DNA of 10,044 bases. Source: JBEKYH01 sp049511115 (lineage in GTDB: Bacteria > Planctomycetota > Phycisphaerae > Tepidisphaerales > Tepidisphaeraceae). Each line of letters opens with the position of its first letter. Within the stretch, counting starts at the first letter, position 1. The stretch spans positions 1-10,044 of the forward strand of contig JBEKYH010000205.1 of NCBI GenBank assembly GCA_049511115.1, in the 5' to 3' direction. A program made the position numbers and the translations under genes. A model generated the notes under the pieces. It did no database searches. It had not been told where the DNA came from and was given only the letters and a program-made list of their open reading frames with translations. Positions 1 to 6,229 of the stretch are shown here, one piece after another.

Positions 1-317
1 TTTTCGAGGTACTCGCTGATCCGGTCGAGCCGGTCAAAATCCTCGGCGTGATCCCCTTCTTCCTTCACGACCAAGGCCCGCTCTTCGCCGGGGAAGTCCT
101 TAACATCAGCCTGCGTTCCATCCGGGCGTTCAACGGCAACCGACTCATCCGCCCCGTCTTCGTTCATCTCCAGGACCGGGTTGGCTTCCAGCTCCTGTTC
201 GATGCGTTCCTCCAGTGCCATCAGCGGCAACTGGAGAATCTCCATGCTCTGGATCATGCGCGGGGTAAGGAGTTGGCGCATCTCCTGCCGCATTGAGGTT
301 GATTGGCTTAATTGCAT
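1..317 (-). CDS. rpoN: RNA polymerase sigma-54 factor RpoN, N-terminal part (runs off the window)
   Basis: This is the first 105 codons of sigma-54, the alternative sigma factor that recognises -24/-12 promoters and needs an AAA+ activator to open them. The frame has no stop before the window edge. The N-terminus reads MQLSQSTSMRQEMRQLLTPR, then MIQSMEILQLPL and ALEERIEQELEANPVLE. That is the glutamine- and leucine-rich activator-interaction region (about residues 1-50) typical of RpoN, followed by an acidic linker (about 50-100). I chose the ATG at 317 because it gives the usual short lead before the conserved block; the ATG at 293 would cut into it. A weak purine stretch (aagaga) precedes it. 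It is the last minus-strand gene in the window and has its own likely promoter 52 nt upstream, so it need not be co-transcribed with the membrane protein above it. The core-binding and HTH/RpoN-box regions lie outside the window. Confidence 0.93.
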   Translation of the reverse strand, partial: MQLSQSTSMRQEMRQLLTPRMIQSMEILQLPLMALEERIEQELEANPVLEMNEDGADESVAVERPDGTQADVKDFPGEERALVVKEEGDHAEDFDRLDRISEYLE

Positions 318-375
318 TATTTACAGTCTCTTACACCGAGCAATATCGAAAGGCACGCAATTTGCTCGCTTAGCC

Positions 376-404
376 ATCATACCATTGGCCTCTAGACTGG
401 GCAA
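376..404 (-). promoter_or_regulatory. Probable sigma-70-type promoter of rpoN
   Basis: On the minus strand TTGCCC (404-399) and TATGAT (381-376) are separated by exactly 17 nt. Both hexamers match the housekeeping consensus in four or five of six positions. Transcription would start near 369 and give a leader of about 52 nt before the rpoN ATG. The site lies between the hairpin repeat at 446-548 and the gene. It is seen in sequence only; start-site mapping is lacking. Confidence 0.6.
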
Positions 405-445
405 CTCAAACAGAAATGGCCAACACTCCGTCGGGGAGGGGAGAA

Positions 446-548
446 ATGAACGCCGAGGCACCGAGGCGCAGAGGTAGGAAAGACGAGAAATCAAATCCAA
501 GATTCCTCTGCATTTTCTTCCTCAGTGTCTCTGTGCCTCAGCGTTCAT
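446..548. repeat. Hairpin repeat 1 (inverted repeat, 'NAEAPRRR' type)
   Basis: The left arm starts atgaacgccgaggcaccgag at 446. The reverse complement of the right arm, ending at 548, starts atgaacgctgaggcacagag. Over the first 29 nt the arms agree at about 24 positions, separated by an A/T-richer middle. The element lies between the membrane-protein gene and rpoN and could fold into a long stem in RNA, so it may act as a terminator or a 3' end stabiliser. Its right arm contains the last eight codons and stop of the membrane-protein gene. Related copies are at 2729-2825 and 6093-6202. Sequences of this kind are dispersed in many environmental genomes and are often mistaken for coding DNA. Confidence 0.85.
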
Positions 549-1619
549 ATCTTCCGTGTTGGGTCCCAGAAAGTAATCACGCACGAGGTCCTGATAAGCC
601 GGTTCGATTTGCGAGGATTGAATTGATTGGAGGTCCGCCGATTGGACGGCGGGCCAAGTGGATGATTGCGACGGGGGCGCCTGTAGCGCGAGTGATGCGG
701 AGGCAGCGTGCGCGCTGTGCGCATCCCCCGCACCGTTCAAGACCGAACCTGTCGCCCCGCCTGCGGCGGCTCCCGACTTGGTGGTCTGGTCCGGCGCTGT
801 GTTCAATGGCAGCGAGTTCATCGGCGTGGTGTGAGCCGATGTCTCTGCCATTCCGGCGCCGGCGGCTGACTTCTGCCCACCTATCGCGCGATCGCTGCCG
901 TTCTTTCCTGCCGCGCCCTTTTCCACATCGCCGGTATTTGAGGAGTCGGCATCGCCTATGCGATTGGAAGGTTCGTCGAGGGCTGCCCCGCCCGCCGGAC
1001 GCATTTGCGATGGCGTTTCGATCGACGACACCGCGGCGTTTTGAATTCCCCCATCCGCCGTCGTCGGAATGGAGGCAATCGCGGACCGCGCGTGGCCCGA
1101 TTTGATCGGCCAAAGTCCAATTGCCACCGAGAGTGCCAGAGAAAGACCGATCATGCTCCACTGCCGCCCCCGGTTGGTCGCGGCGACGGCGCGGCTTGCA
1201 TCCAATTCGCGGCAGCGCGCGTCGGCGATCGCGAGAACCGCCCTTCGCCAGCTTAGCTCCCCTTTTGATCGTTCCTGGATTTGCCACGCCGTCGCCAGGA
1301 GGTCACATAAATTGAACCGCCGGTCAGCGATGATGGCTGCCGCCAATGGGGAGATGCGCAGTTGTGCGCACCAAAATAATCCCGCTGCTAGTCCGGCCAA
1401 AACACACGCAATCGAAATGGTCATTCCGGCCCGGCCCGCGACGAGCATCAGTAACCCCCCTACCACGGCCGCGGCGCACCCCGCAAGAAGACAACGCTCC
1501 ACGCGCCGCAGGCGCTGGGACCAGACCAGACGATCGCGCACCCGCTCGATAAAGCGGCAAAAATCGGGGCTGTTTTGGGTTAGGGGAGGCGAAGGATTGG
1601 CGGAAGATTTCAGGGGCAT
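522..1619 (-). CDS. Hypothetical membrane protein with three predicted TM segments and a low-complexity tail
   Basis: I do not recognise a named family. The 365-residue protein has a cytoplasmic-looking basic N-terminus, hydrophobic segments at about 44-61, 66-84 and 154-170, and a motif ADRRFNLCDLLATAW (98-112) of a kind I recall from uncharacterised planctomycete membrane proteins. Residues about 175-335 are rich in Ala, Gly, Ser and Thr with few hydrophobic blocks and are probably disordered. Near the end, PAYQDLVRDYF (342-352) looks like a conserved short helix. The ATG at 1619 is preceded by a plausible Shine-Dalgarno (gaagg, spacing about 6). The gene starts 34 nt after the HEAT/TPR gene on the same strand and may share its transcript. 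Oddity: the last eight residues (MNAEAQRH) and the stop lie in hairpin repeat 1, so the original C-terminus seems to have been replaced. Confidence 0.75.
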   Translation of the reverse strand: MPLKSSANPSPPLTQNSPDFCRFIERVRDRLVWSQRLRRVERCLLAGCAAAVVGGLLMLVAGRAGMTISIACVLAGLAAGLFWCAQLRISPLAAAIIADRRFNLCDLLATAWQIQERSKGELSWRRAVLAIADARCRELDASRAVAATNRGRQWSMIGLSLALSVAIGLWPIKSGHARSAIASIPTTADGGIQNAAVSSIETPSQMRPAGGAALDEPSNRIGDADSSNTGDVEKGAAGKNGSDRAIGGQKSAAGAGMAETSAHTTPMNSLPLNTAPDQTTKSGAAAGGATGSVLNGAGDAHSAHAASASLALQAPPSQSSTWPAVQSADLQSIQSSQIEPAYQDLVRDYFLGPNTEDMNAEAQRH

Positions 1620-1653
1620 GACCGGCCTTCCCGCCCGATGCGAATGGCTCGAT

Positions 1654-2296
1654 TCAGTCTCTCTTTTTCAATTCATCAACTGCCTGCCGGATGCAATCGA
1701 GGTGCGGGTTGATCTCCAGCGCTCGATGGTAGCATTCCAGCGCATCATGAGGCTTGGCCAGGTGCGCGTAACAATGCCCCATTCCCGCCCAGGCGCCGAA
1801 ATGCGGCCTGACAATCCGAGATGCTCTCCCAGAATCGCTCCTGGAGGTAGTAGGCGATGGCTCGCTGGTTGTAGGCTTCGGAAAAATCGGGATCGAGGCG
1901 GATGGCTTCATCACAACAGGCAGTGGCGGCGGGAAAGTCGCGCTGGTTCATCGCTTCAGCGGCACGCGCCAGTTGCCTGTTGGCCTGGCAGGTTTTGCCG
2001 CCGCGAAACCAGACCGACCAGAGTGCGTGCTCGGCCATGCCGTTGATCATCGGGTCGGGATCGCGCAACTGCCTGGCCACCGCCGGCGCACAGCACGGCT
2101 TGCCGACCAGGCCCAGGGCCAGCAATCCGACCTTTCGCGCGTCGGTGTGATCGCCGCTGAGCAACTCGACGATCTGGTCGGGCGTCCAGTTGGTCTTGAG
2201 GAGCGCGAGCAGCCCCTGCAGATCCTTGGCCGCCAGCAGCGGCTCGACGAGTCGTACGAATTGATCCGGATCGATTAGTGTCAAAGCCCTCACCAC
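1654..2296 (-). pseudogene. HEAT-like/TPR repeat protein, frame broken near 1807
   Basis: Two overlapping minus-strand frames together make one protein. The first (2296 to about 1808) carries helical HEAT-like pairs, an ALWSVWFRGG segment, and a first TPR with EAYNQRAIAYYLQERF and SISDCQ. The second frame (about 1806 to 1654) resumes with PHFGAWAGMGHCYAHLAKPH and ALECYHRALEINPHLD, which is the next TPR, and ends at 1654. In proteins of this type that I know, about six residues (a '.TLELN'-like stretch) separate the two pieces; here only one base does. That fits a small deletion of roughly 17-20 bp plus the frame change. The start is GTG at 2296 or 2293, with tagga 5-8 nt upstream. If the break is real, the product ends in an unrelated 15-20 residue tail at 1745. 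TPR/HEAT proteins are scaffolds; no specific partner is suggested. Confidence 0.72.
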
Positions 2297-2393
2297 AACA
2301 TCCTATGCGGCCGCGAGCCGCGTTTCCCATTCCGCTTCCGGGATACGCGTCATTTTCGACAGCCTCAATCGCCCACGCACAACATCGGCGTGA

Positions 2394-2627
2394 TTACGGC
2401 TGCCCTGGCGTATGAGGCCGGAAACCGGTGTCGTTGTTATTACTGGCCTGGTCGTTCTCCGCTTCCTGCGCTTCGGGGGTGAAGTCCTGGGCATACAACC
2501 CGCGCCGTTGGGCCGCCGTGAGCGAGCCGACTTTATTGGGCTCGTATCCGGTTTCCAACTTGTTATTGCACCCGGCCAACGCCGCCCCTGCCGCGATCAG
2601 GAGAATTGCCCAAAGTTTTCCCTTCAT
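2394..2627 (-). CDS. Small predicted lipoprotein (77 aa)
   Basis: The product begins MKGKLWAILLIAAGAALAGC: a short basic start, a hydrophobic core and a lipobox LAGC with the modified cysteine at residue 20, so it should be exported and lipid-anchored. The mature part is only 58 residues, hydrophilic, with GYEPNKVGSLTAAQRRGLYA and FTPEAQEAE, then a low-complexity Asn/Asp tail. I recall small planctomycete lipoproteins of this style, but no function is known to me. The ATG at 2627 gives the best signal peptide; the ATG at 2639 (four residues longer) is possible, and neither has a strong Shine-Dalgarno. The frame stays open upstream to 2825, but that stretch translates hairpin repeat 2 (MNAEHAETPRKKE) and is not protein-like. 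The HEAT/TPR gene follows on the same strand after 97 nt. Confidence 0.72.
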   Translation of the reverse strand: MKGKLWAILLIAAGAALAGCNNKLETGYEPNKVGSLTAAQRRGLYAQDFTPEAQEAENDQASNNNDTGFRPHTPGQP

Positions 2628-2728
2628 CCCAACAACCATATGCTCAGACGTCGCAAAAGTCGATTGGCAACTGATGTGGGATGAACCCGATGCGCCCTGA
2701 TGACCGTGCTTGGTCCGAGACCGGAGGA

Positions 2729-2825
2729 ATGAACGCCGAGACGCCGGGAAAATGCAAAAACCGATATCCGTAAATTGCTCTCCCACTTCTTTCTTCCTCG
2801 GCGTCTCGGCGTGCTCGGCGTTCAT
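2729..2825. repeat. Hairpin repeat 2 (inverted repeat, 'NAEHAETPRKK' type)
   Basis: The left arm atgaacgccgagacgccggg (2729-2748) pairs with the right arm, whose reverse complement from 2825 starts atgaacgccgagcacgccga. The right arm carries an extra 9-nt cacgccgag unit, so the stem has a bulge. It lies in the divergent intergenic region, apart from any gene end, which is less expected for a simple terminator. The outer 12 nt of both arms are identical, and they match the outer end of repeat 1 closely. Confidence 0.82.
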
Positions 2826-2887
2826 TTTCTTCGCACCCGTCCAATTAGCACAATTTCGAAATTCGCCATGCTTCTTCCGGGCCGTTC

Positions 2888-2915
2888 TTGCTTCCGCCCC
2901 TCAAATCCGTATTTT
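2888..2915 (+). promoter_or_regulatory. Possible promoter of the glycolipid operon
   Basis: TTGCTT (2888-2893) and TATTTT (2910-2915) are 16 nt apart in a locally AT-richer stretch, and the start site would fall about 20-25 nt before the TTG start codon. An alternative reading uses TTCTTG at 2885-2890 with a 19-nt spacer. The match is moderate and the site was chosen partly because the operon needs a promoter here. Confidence 0.35.
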
Positions 2916-2932
2916 GATGGTTTGCTCAACGC

Positions 2933-2939
2933 AAGGAGG
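2933..2939 (+). promoter_or_regulatory. Strong Shine-Dalgarno that fixes the TTG start of the aminotransferase
   Basis: AAGGAGG is a near-perfect anti-16S complement lying 5 nt before TTG at 2945. No ATG or GTG in frame nearby gives a better N-terminus, so the rare TTG start is supported. Confidence 0.75.
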
Positions 2940-2944
2940 CCTTT

Positions 2945-4054
2945 TTGGCTGCGAAGATACCGTTGTCTCGTGTACATCAGTCGGAAATCATCGACCGCCG
3001 CATTCTGGAGGTTGTCAAGGGAGGAAATTATATCCTCGGACCGGAATGCAAGGCGTTTGAGGCGGAGTTGGCCGCTTACTTTGGCGTCAAGCATGTGGTG
3101 CTTTCCAGTTCCTGGACGGCCGCGGTTCATCTTCTCCATATCGCCCAGGAGCTGAAGGCGGGGGATGAAGTGCTGGTTCCTTCGCTCACGGCGTTCCCCA
3201 GCATTGAGCCGATGATCCACGCGGGGGCCAAGCCGGTTTTTTGTGACATTGACGACACGTATACCATTGATCCCGAAGATGCCCGTAAGCGAATCACCTC
3301 GCGCACGGTGGGAATCCTGCCGGTACATTTGTACGGCCGCCCAGTAAATCTGGACGCCATTCTTGGCCTGGCCAAGGAGCATAATCTCTGGGTGGTGGAG
3401 GACTGCGCGCAGTCGCATGGGGCGAAATGGAAGGGGCAGCGCGTCGGATCGTTCACGCCATTTGCGGCGTTCAGCTTTTATCCGTCGAAGAATCTCACCG
3501 TCTATGGCGACGGCGGCGCGATTGCGACATCCGATCCGGAGATCGCCCGCAAAGTCACCATGCTCCGCAATCACGGCCGCAAGGATAAATATCTCCACGA
3601 AAAAGTCGGCTACAACCTGCGCTTCAATGAAATTCAGGCCGCCGTCGGGCGGGAGCAATTGAAGGTGCTGGATGAGCTCAACGCGGGCCGGCGCCGGGCC
3701 GCAGCGTGGTATCGCCGCGAGCTGGCGGGCGTCAAAGGCGTTACCTTGCCGCCCGATGACACGGCCGGGTTGACCGAATCGGTCTATCACATGTTCGTGA
3801 TCCGGCTTAATAGTCACGATGTTCGGGAAACCCTGGGGCGTAAACTCAAGGAAAAAGGCATTGAAACGGGTGTGCATTATCCCGTGCCCAACCATCAGCA
3901 GCCGGCCATCACCGACCTCTACGGCGCGCCGGTCTCGCTGCCCAAAACCGAGGATTACGTCAAGCGCATCCTGAGCCTGCCGATGTTTCCGACGCTGACC
4001 GAAGCGGAAGTGAAGACGGTGGCTAACGAGATCAAAGCCTATCTGGTAAGCTAA
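2945..4054 (+). CDS. DegT/DnrJ/EryC1/StrS-family PLP-dependent sugar aminotransferase
   Basis: Enzymes of this fold-type I family usually move an amino group from glutamate to a 4-keto or 3-keto nucleotide sugar. All family marks are present in 369 residues, the usual length: GGNYILGPECKAFE (26-39), the substrate/PLP loop SSWTAA (55-60), VEDCAQSHGA with the PLP-contacting acidic residue (151-160), FSFYPSKNLTVYGDGG with the Schiff-base lysine at 182, and GYNLRFNEIQAAVG (222-235). The C-terminal small domain keeps GIETGVHYPVPNHQQP (305-320). The start is TTG with a strong Shine-Dalgarno. It is the first gene of a five-gene run, with the LAB_N gene starting 4 nt after its stop. By context it could play the ArnB-like role of making an amino sugar for later transfer to a lipid carrier. 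The actual sugar cannot be read from sequence. Confidence 0.93.
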   Translation: MAAKIPLSRVHQSEIIDRRILEVVKGGNYILGPECKAFEAELAAYFGVKHVVLSSSWTAAVHLLHIAQELKAGDEVLVPSLTAFPSIEPMIHAGAKPVFCDIDDTYTIDPEDARKRITSRTVGILPVHLYGRPVNLDAILGLAKEHNLWVVEDCAQSHGAKWKGQRVGSFTPFAAFSFYPSKNLTVYGDGGAIATSDPEIARKVTMLRNHGRKDKYLHEKVGYNLRFNEIQAAVGREQLKVLDELNAGRRRAAAWYRRELAGVKGVTLPPDDTAGLTESVYHMFVIRLNSHDVRETLGRKLKEKGIETGVHYPVPNHQQPAITDLYGAPVSLPKTEDYVKRILSLPMFPTLTEAEVKTVANEIKAYLVS

Positions 4055-4058
4055 GGCG

Positions 4059-4448
4059 ATGATCCTACCCCTGGCCGGCACCATCCTGGGCTTTCACGTT
4101 AAAGATGCGGATATGCCGCATTCGGTTCTGGATTGGATTTTGCTCAGTGTGGGCATCGCCGGTCAGGCTGTCTTCGGCGGGCGATTTTTCCTGCAATGGA
4201 TTCACAGCGAACGGCATGGCGAAAGCAAAATCCCCACGTCGTTCTGGTGGCTCAGCGTCATTGGTGTGCTGATGACGGCAAGCTATTTCAGCTACAAGGA
4301 AGAATGGGTCGCCCTGCTGGGAAATGGGCCGCAATTGATCCCATACACGCGGAATCTCATTCTCATTTACAAAAAAAAGCCGCCCATACCGACGCCTGAC
4401 GCACCGGTTGAAGAGCCGGCGGCGCCCGCGGCTTCGGTCCGCCCATGA
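4059..4448 (+). CDS. Stand-alone LAB_N domain membrane protein (lipid-A-disaccharide synthase N-terminal domain)
   Basis: The protein is 129 residues with three hydrophobic segments (about 24-40, 61-78, 84-104). Family marks are GQAVFGGRFFLQWIHSER (35-52), IPTSFWWLSVIGV (58-70) and PYTRNLILIY (95-104). This small membrane domain is found fused to LpxB in some bacteria and, as here, as a separate protein beside GT2 and GT39 glycosyltransferases; it resembles small four-helix or SMR-type transporters in size. A role in presenting or flipping a lipid-linked sugar is an inference. The C-terminal 25 residues are Pro/Ala-rich and probably flexible. The start may be the ATG at 4059 or the one at 4113 (residue 19), which is closer to the usual family N-terminus; neither has a good Shine-Dalgarno at normal spacing. 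Its stop overlaps the GT2 start as ATGA, indicating translational coupling. Confidence 0.85.
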   Translation: MILPLAGTILGFHVKDADMPHSVLDWILLSVGIAGQAVFGGRFFLQWIHSERHGESKIPTSFWWLSVIGVLMTASYFSYKEEWVALLGNGPQLIPYTRNLILIYKKKPPIPTPDAPVEEPAAPAASVRP

Positions 4449-5191
4449 GCCTCCAGCCCACACTCTCCATCTGCGTCCCCGTCTTTAACGAGGAGGAAAA
4501 CCTCCCGCTGCTGCACGCCGCCGTCGCTAAGGTGCTGGACGCCAATTCCATCGACGGGGAACTCATCCTCGTTGACGACGGCAGCAAGGACGGAAGTTGG
4601 AAAGCAATCGAGTCGCTGGTCGCCAAGGATCCGCGCGTGCGCGGCTTGAAATTCGCCTTCAACTGCGGCGAAACCGCCGCCAGCGATGCGGGCCTGCGCG
4701 CGGCGCGCGGGCAATACGTGATGACCATGGATGCCGATCTGCAAAATGATCCGGCGGACATCCCCGCGTTTCTCACGGCGCTTTCGCAAGGATGGGATTG
4801 CGTCTGCGGAACGCGCGTCGCCACGCGCGGGAAAGGGGATAGTTTCATTCGCGTCGCCAGCAGCCGCATTGCGAACTGGGTGCGGAATAAATTGAGTGAT
4901 GAGCAGATTTCCGACGCGGGCTGCACGTATCGTGCCTTCAAGCGCGAATGCGTTCCCAAGCTCAAGCTTTATCGCGGGCTGCACCGGTTCATTCCCACGC
5001 TGCTGAAGATGGAGGGATTCACCGTCACGGAAATCGCGGTGACTAACAATCCCCGCCTGCACGGTGAGAGCAAATATGGCGTATGGAATCGGCTCTTCAA
5101 AAGCTTTCGCGATCTGTTGGCTATTCGCTGGATGAAGAGCCGGATTCTGGGATACAAAATCGCCACCGAACTGGCGCGAGAGGCGTCATGA
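4445..5191 (+). CDS. Family 2 glycosyltransferase, dolichyl/polyprenyl-phosphate sugar synthase type (DPM1/ArnC-like)
   Basis: The 248-residue enzyme has the GT-A fold marks ICVPVFNEEENL (9-20), ELILVDDGSKDGSW (39-52), the metal-binding MDADLQNDP (95-103), a conserved DAGCTYRAFKR (157-167), LHRFIPTLLKMEG (179-191) and PRLHGESKYG (203-212). This pattern is that of enzymes that move a sugar from a nucleotide donor onto a polyprenyl phosphate at the inner face of the membrane. Unlike ArnC or GtrB it has no C-terminal pair of membrane helices; it ends soon after LLAIRWMKSRILGYK, so it is DPM1-like in length. It overlaps its neighbours by 4 nt on both sides (ATGA at 4445 and 5188). The likely partner is the GT39 enzyme at 6230, which would use the lipid-linked sugar. 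The sugar is unknown. Confidence 0.92.
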   Translation: MSLQPTLSICVPVFNEEENLPLLHAAVAKVLDANSIDGELILVDDGSKDGSWKAIESLVAKDPRVRGLKFAFNCGETAASDAGLRAARGQYVMTMDADLQNDPADIPAFLTALSQGWDCVCGTRVATRGKGDSFIRVASSRIANWVRNKLSDEQISDAGCTYRAFKRECVPKLKLYRGLHRFIPTLLKMEGFTVTEIAVTNNPRLHGESKYGVWNRLFKSFRDLLAIRWMKSRILGYKIATELAREAS

Positions 5192-6072
5192 CCTCCGGCC
5201 CGCTGGATCATTCGGTGATCGGCGATTTCTCCTCCCCGCCGCGCCGGCGCTGGCCGATGGCCACGTTGCAGGCGATCTTCCTCCTCAGTGTCCTGATCAT
5301 CTGGCAAGGGCTCGTGCGCCGGCCTACGCCAAAGGCGTTCGGCATCAGCCTCAATCCGGTCGCGTCGCCTCAGCCCGCGGACACAAAACCGACTCTGCGG
5401 GTCGCCACGTTCAATATCGCCGGAGGCGTGTCGCCGACGGATGACCGACTTGATTTGGATCGCACCGCCAAATATCTCAAGGGATTTGATCTTGTCGGTC
5501 TGGAGGAAGTGCACGGCGTGTCGGTTTTCGATTGGCGCAATCAGGCGCAAATCCTCGGCGAAACGCTGCATCTCCCCTGGCTGTTCGCCCCCTCGGAAAC
5601 GCGCTGGTGGCATGATTCGTTTGGGAATGGCGTGCTTTGTGATCTGCAGGTCGATGCGTGGCAGCGATTGCCGCTGTCGACAAGTTTGTCGGCCAGCAAC
5701 CGATCGCTGCTGCGGTTTCAGACCTACTGGAATAACTCGAAAATCACCGTGCTGGTCACGCACCTGGATCGGCATGAAGATCACGACATTGAACTGGGGG
5801 CCGTGCTGGCATCGTTTGACGATTCGCCGCGACCGACGCTGCTGCTGGGCGACTTGAACACCGACACGCTCGATCCGCAGCTTGCCAAACTTCGCCATGA
5901 TCCGACGGTCACCGATGTGATCGACCAGACCGTGGGGTCGAGTTTGCCCGCGTCGAACGTGGATTGGATTTTCGCGCGCGGCCTGCGCTGCGTGTCGGGA
6001 GGATTGATGGACAACGACGCCTCGGATCACAAACTGGCCTGGGCGGAGCTTGCCCTGCCGGTCGCACCGTAG
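5188..6072 (+). CDS. Membrane-anchored endonuclease/exonuclease/phosphatase (EEP) family protein
   Basis: Metal-dependent phosphoesterase of the DNase I-like fold, a family that includes nucleases and phosphatases of inositol and sphingolipids. Catalytic marks are in order: ATFNIAGG with the metal-site Asn (73-80), GLEEV (104-108), FGNGVLCD (145-152), VTHLDRHEDHD (190-200), LLLGDLNTD (218-226), SNVDWIFARG (256-265) and ASDHKLAW (278-285). All the usual catalytic residues appear intact. A single hydrophobic segment at about 23-43 after a basic stretch suggests a membrane anchor with the catalytic domain outside the cytoplasm. I chose the ATG at 5188 because it overlaps the GT2 stop as ATGA; the frame is open back to 5083, but that part shadows the GT2 gene. 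Its place inside a glycolipid operon suggests a phosphate ester in the pathway, such as a polyprenyl or lipid phosphate, rather than DNA. That is inference. Confidence 0.85.
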   Translation: MTSGPLDHSVIGDFSSPPRRRWPMATLQAIFLLSVLIIWQGLVRRPTPKAFGISLNPVASPQPADTKPTLRVATFNIAGGVSPTDDRLDLDRTAKYLKGFDLVGLEEVHGVSVFDWRNQAQILGETLHLPWLFAPSETRWWHDSFGNGVLCDLQVDAWQRLPLSTSLSASNRSLLRFQTYWNNSKITVLVTHLDRHEDHDIELGAVLASFDDSPRPTLLLGDLNTDTLDPQLAKLRHDPTVTDVIDQTVGSSLPASNVDWIFARGLRCVSGGLMDNDASDHKLAWAELALPVAP

Positions 6073-6092
6073 ATTCGGAGAGAAAACACAAA

Positions 6093-6202
6093 ATGAACCG
6101 CAGAGGCGCAGAGAACGCAGAGGAAAATCCAGATCAAAGGCCTCGAAGGCTCCGATTAATCGCTTTGAATTCCTCTGCGACCTCTGCGCCTGTGCGGTTC
6201 AA
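6093..6202. repeat. Hairpin repeat 3 (inverted repeat, 'NRRGAENAEE' type) in the leader of the GT39 gene
   Basis: The left arm atgaaccgcagaggcgcaga (6093-6112, continuing to about 6125) pairs with the right arm ending at 6202. Over about 33 nt only four positions differ, making this the best-preserved hairpin of the three related ones. It lies between the EEP stop (6072) and the GT39 ATG (6230), inside a run of same-strand genes. It may reduce read-through, process the mRNA, or simply have been inserted. The frame of the GT39 gene happens to stay open through it. Confidence 0.88.
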
Positions 6203-6229
6203 TTCCTTTTCCCCAGCACAAGCTGCGTA

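Larger units (their letters stand above)
2628..2944. other. 317-bp divergent intergenic region
   Basis: This separates the leftward lipoprotein/TPR/membrane-protein/rpoN block from the rightward glycolipid operon, so it should hold promoters for both. It contains hairpin repeat 2 (2729-2825), a possible rightward promoter (2888-2915) and the strong ribosome binding site at 2933-2939. For the leftward side I see only a poor candidate (TTGCCA near 2673-2668 with no good -10). I see no tRNA, small protein gene or clear operator here. Confidence 0.6.

Noticed and set aside
48..296. Plus-strand open frames at the left edge
   Set aside because: They are antisense to the rpoN N-terminus, which has a distinctive and well-conserved translation.
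1069..2046. 325-residue plus-strand frame across the membrane-protein and TPR genes
   Set aside because: Arg/Ser/Pro-rich composition, no motifs, spans two genes and their gap on the opposite strand.
2303..2494. 63-residue minus-strand frame overlapping the lipoprotein end
   Set aside because: Overlaps the lipoprotein in another frame, Arg/Thr-rich, no ribosome site and no recognisable features.
2640..2825. N-terminal extension of the lipoprotein to 2825
   Set aside because: It translates hairpin repeat 2 and would bury the signal peptide in the middle of the protein.
2822..4084. 420-residue open frame on the minus strand opposite the aminotransferase
   Set aside because: It mirrors a clearly functional DegT gene; the translation has no recognisable motif and is Arg/His-rich, as expected from the antisense of GC-rich coding DNA.
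4969..6030. 353-residue minus-strand frame opposite GT2 and EEP
   Set aside because: Runs across two well-supported genes in antisense and looks like biased composition only.
6050..6229. N-terminal extension of GT39 to 6050
   Set aside because: It covers the end of the EEP gene and all of hairpin repeat 3; the translation is Arg/Glu-rich repeat sequence.
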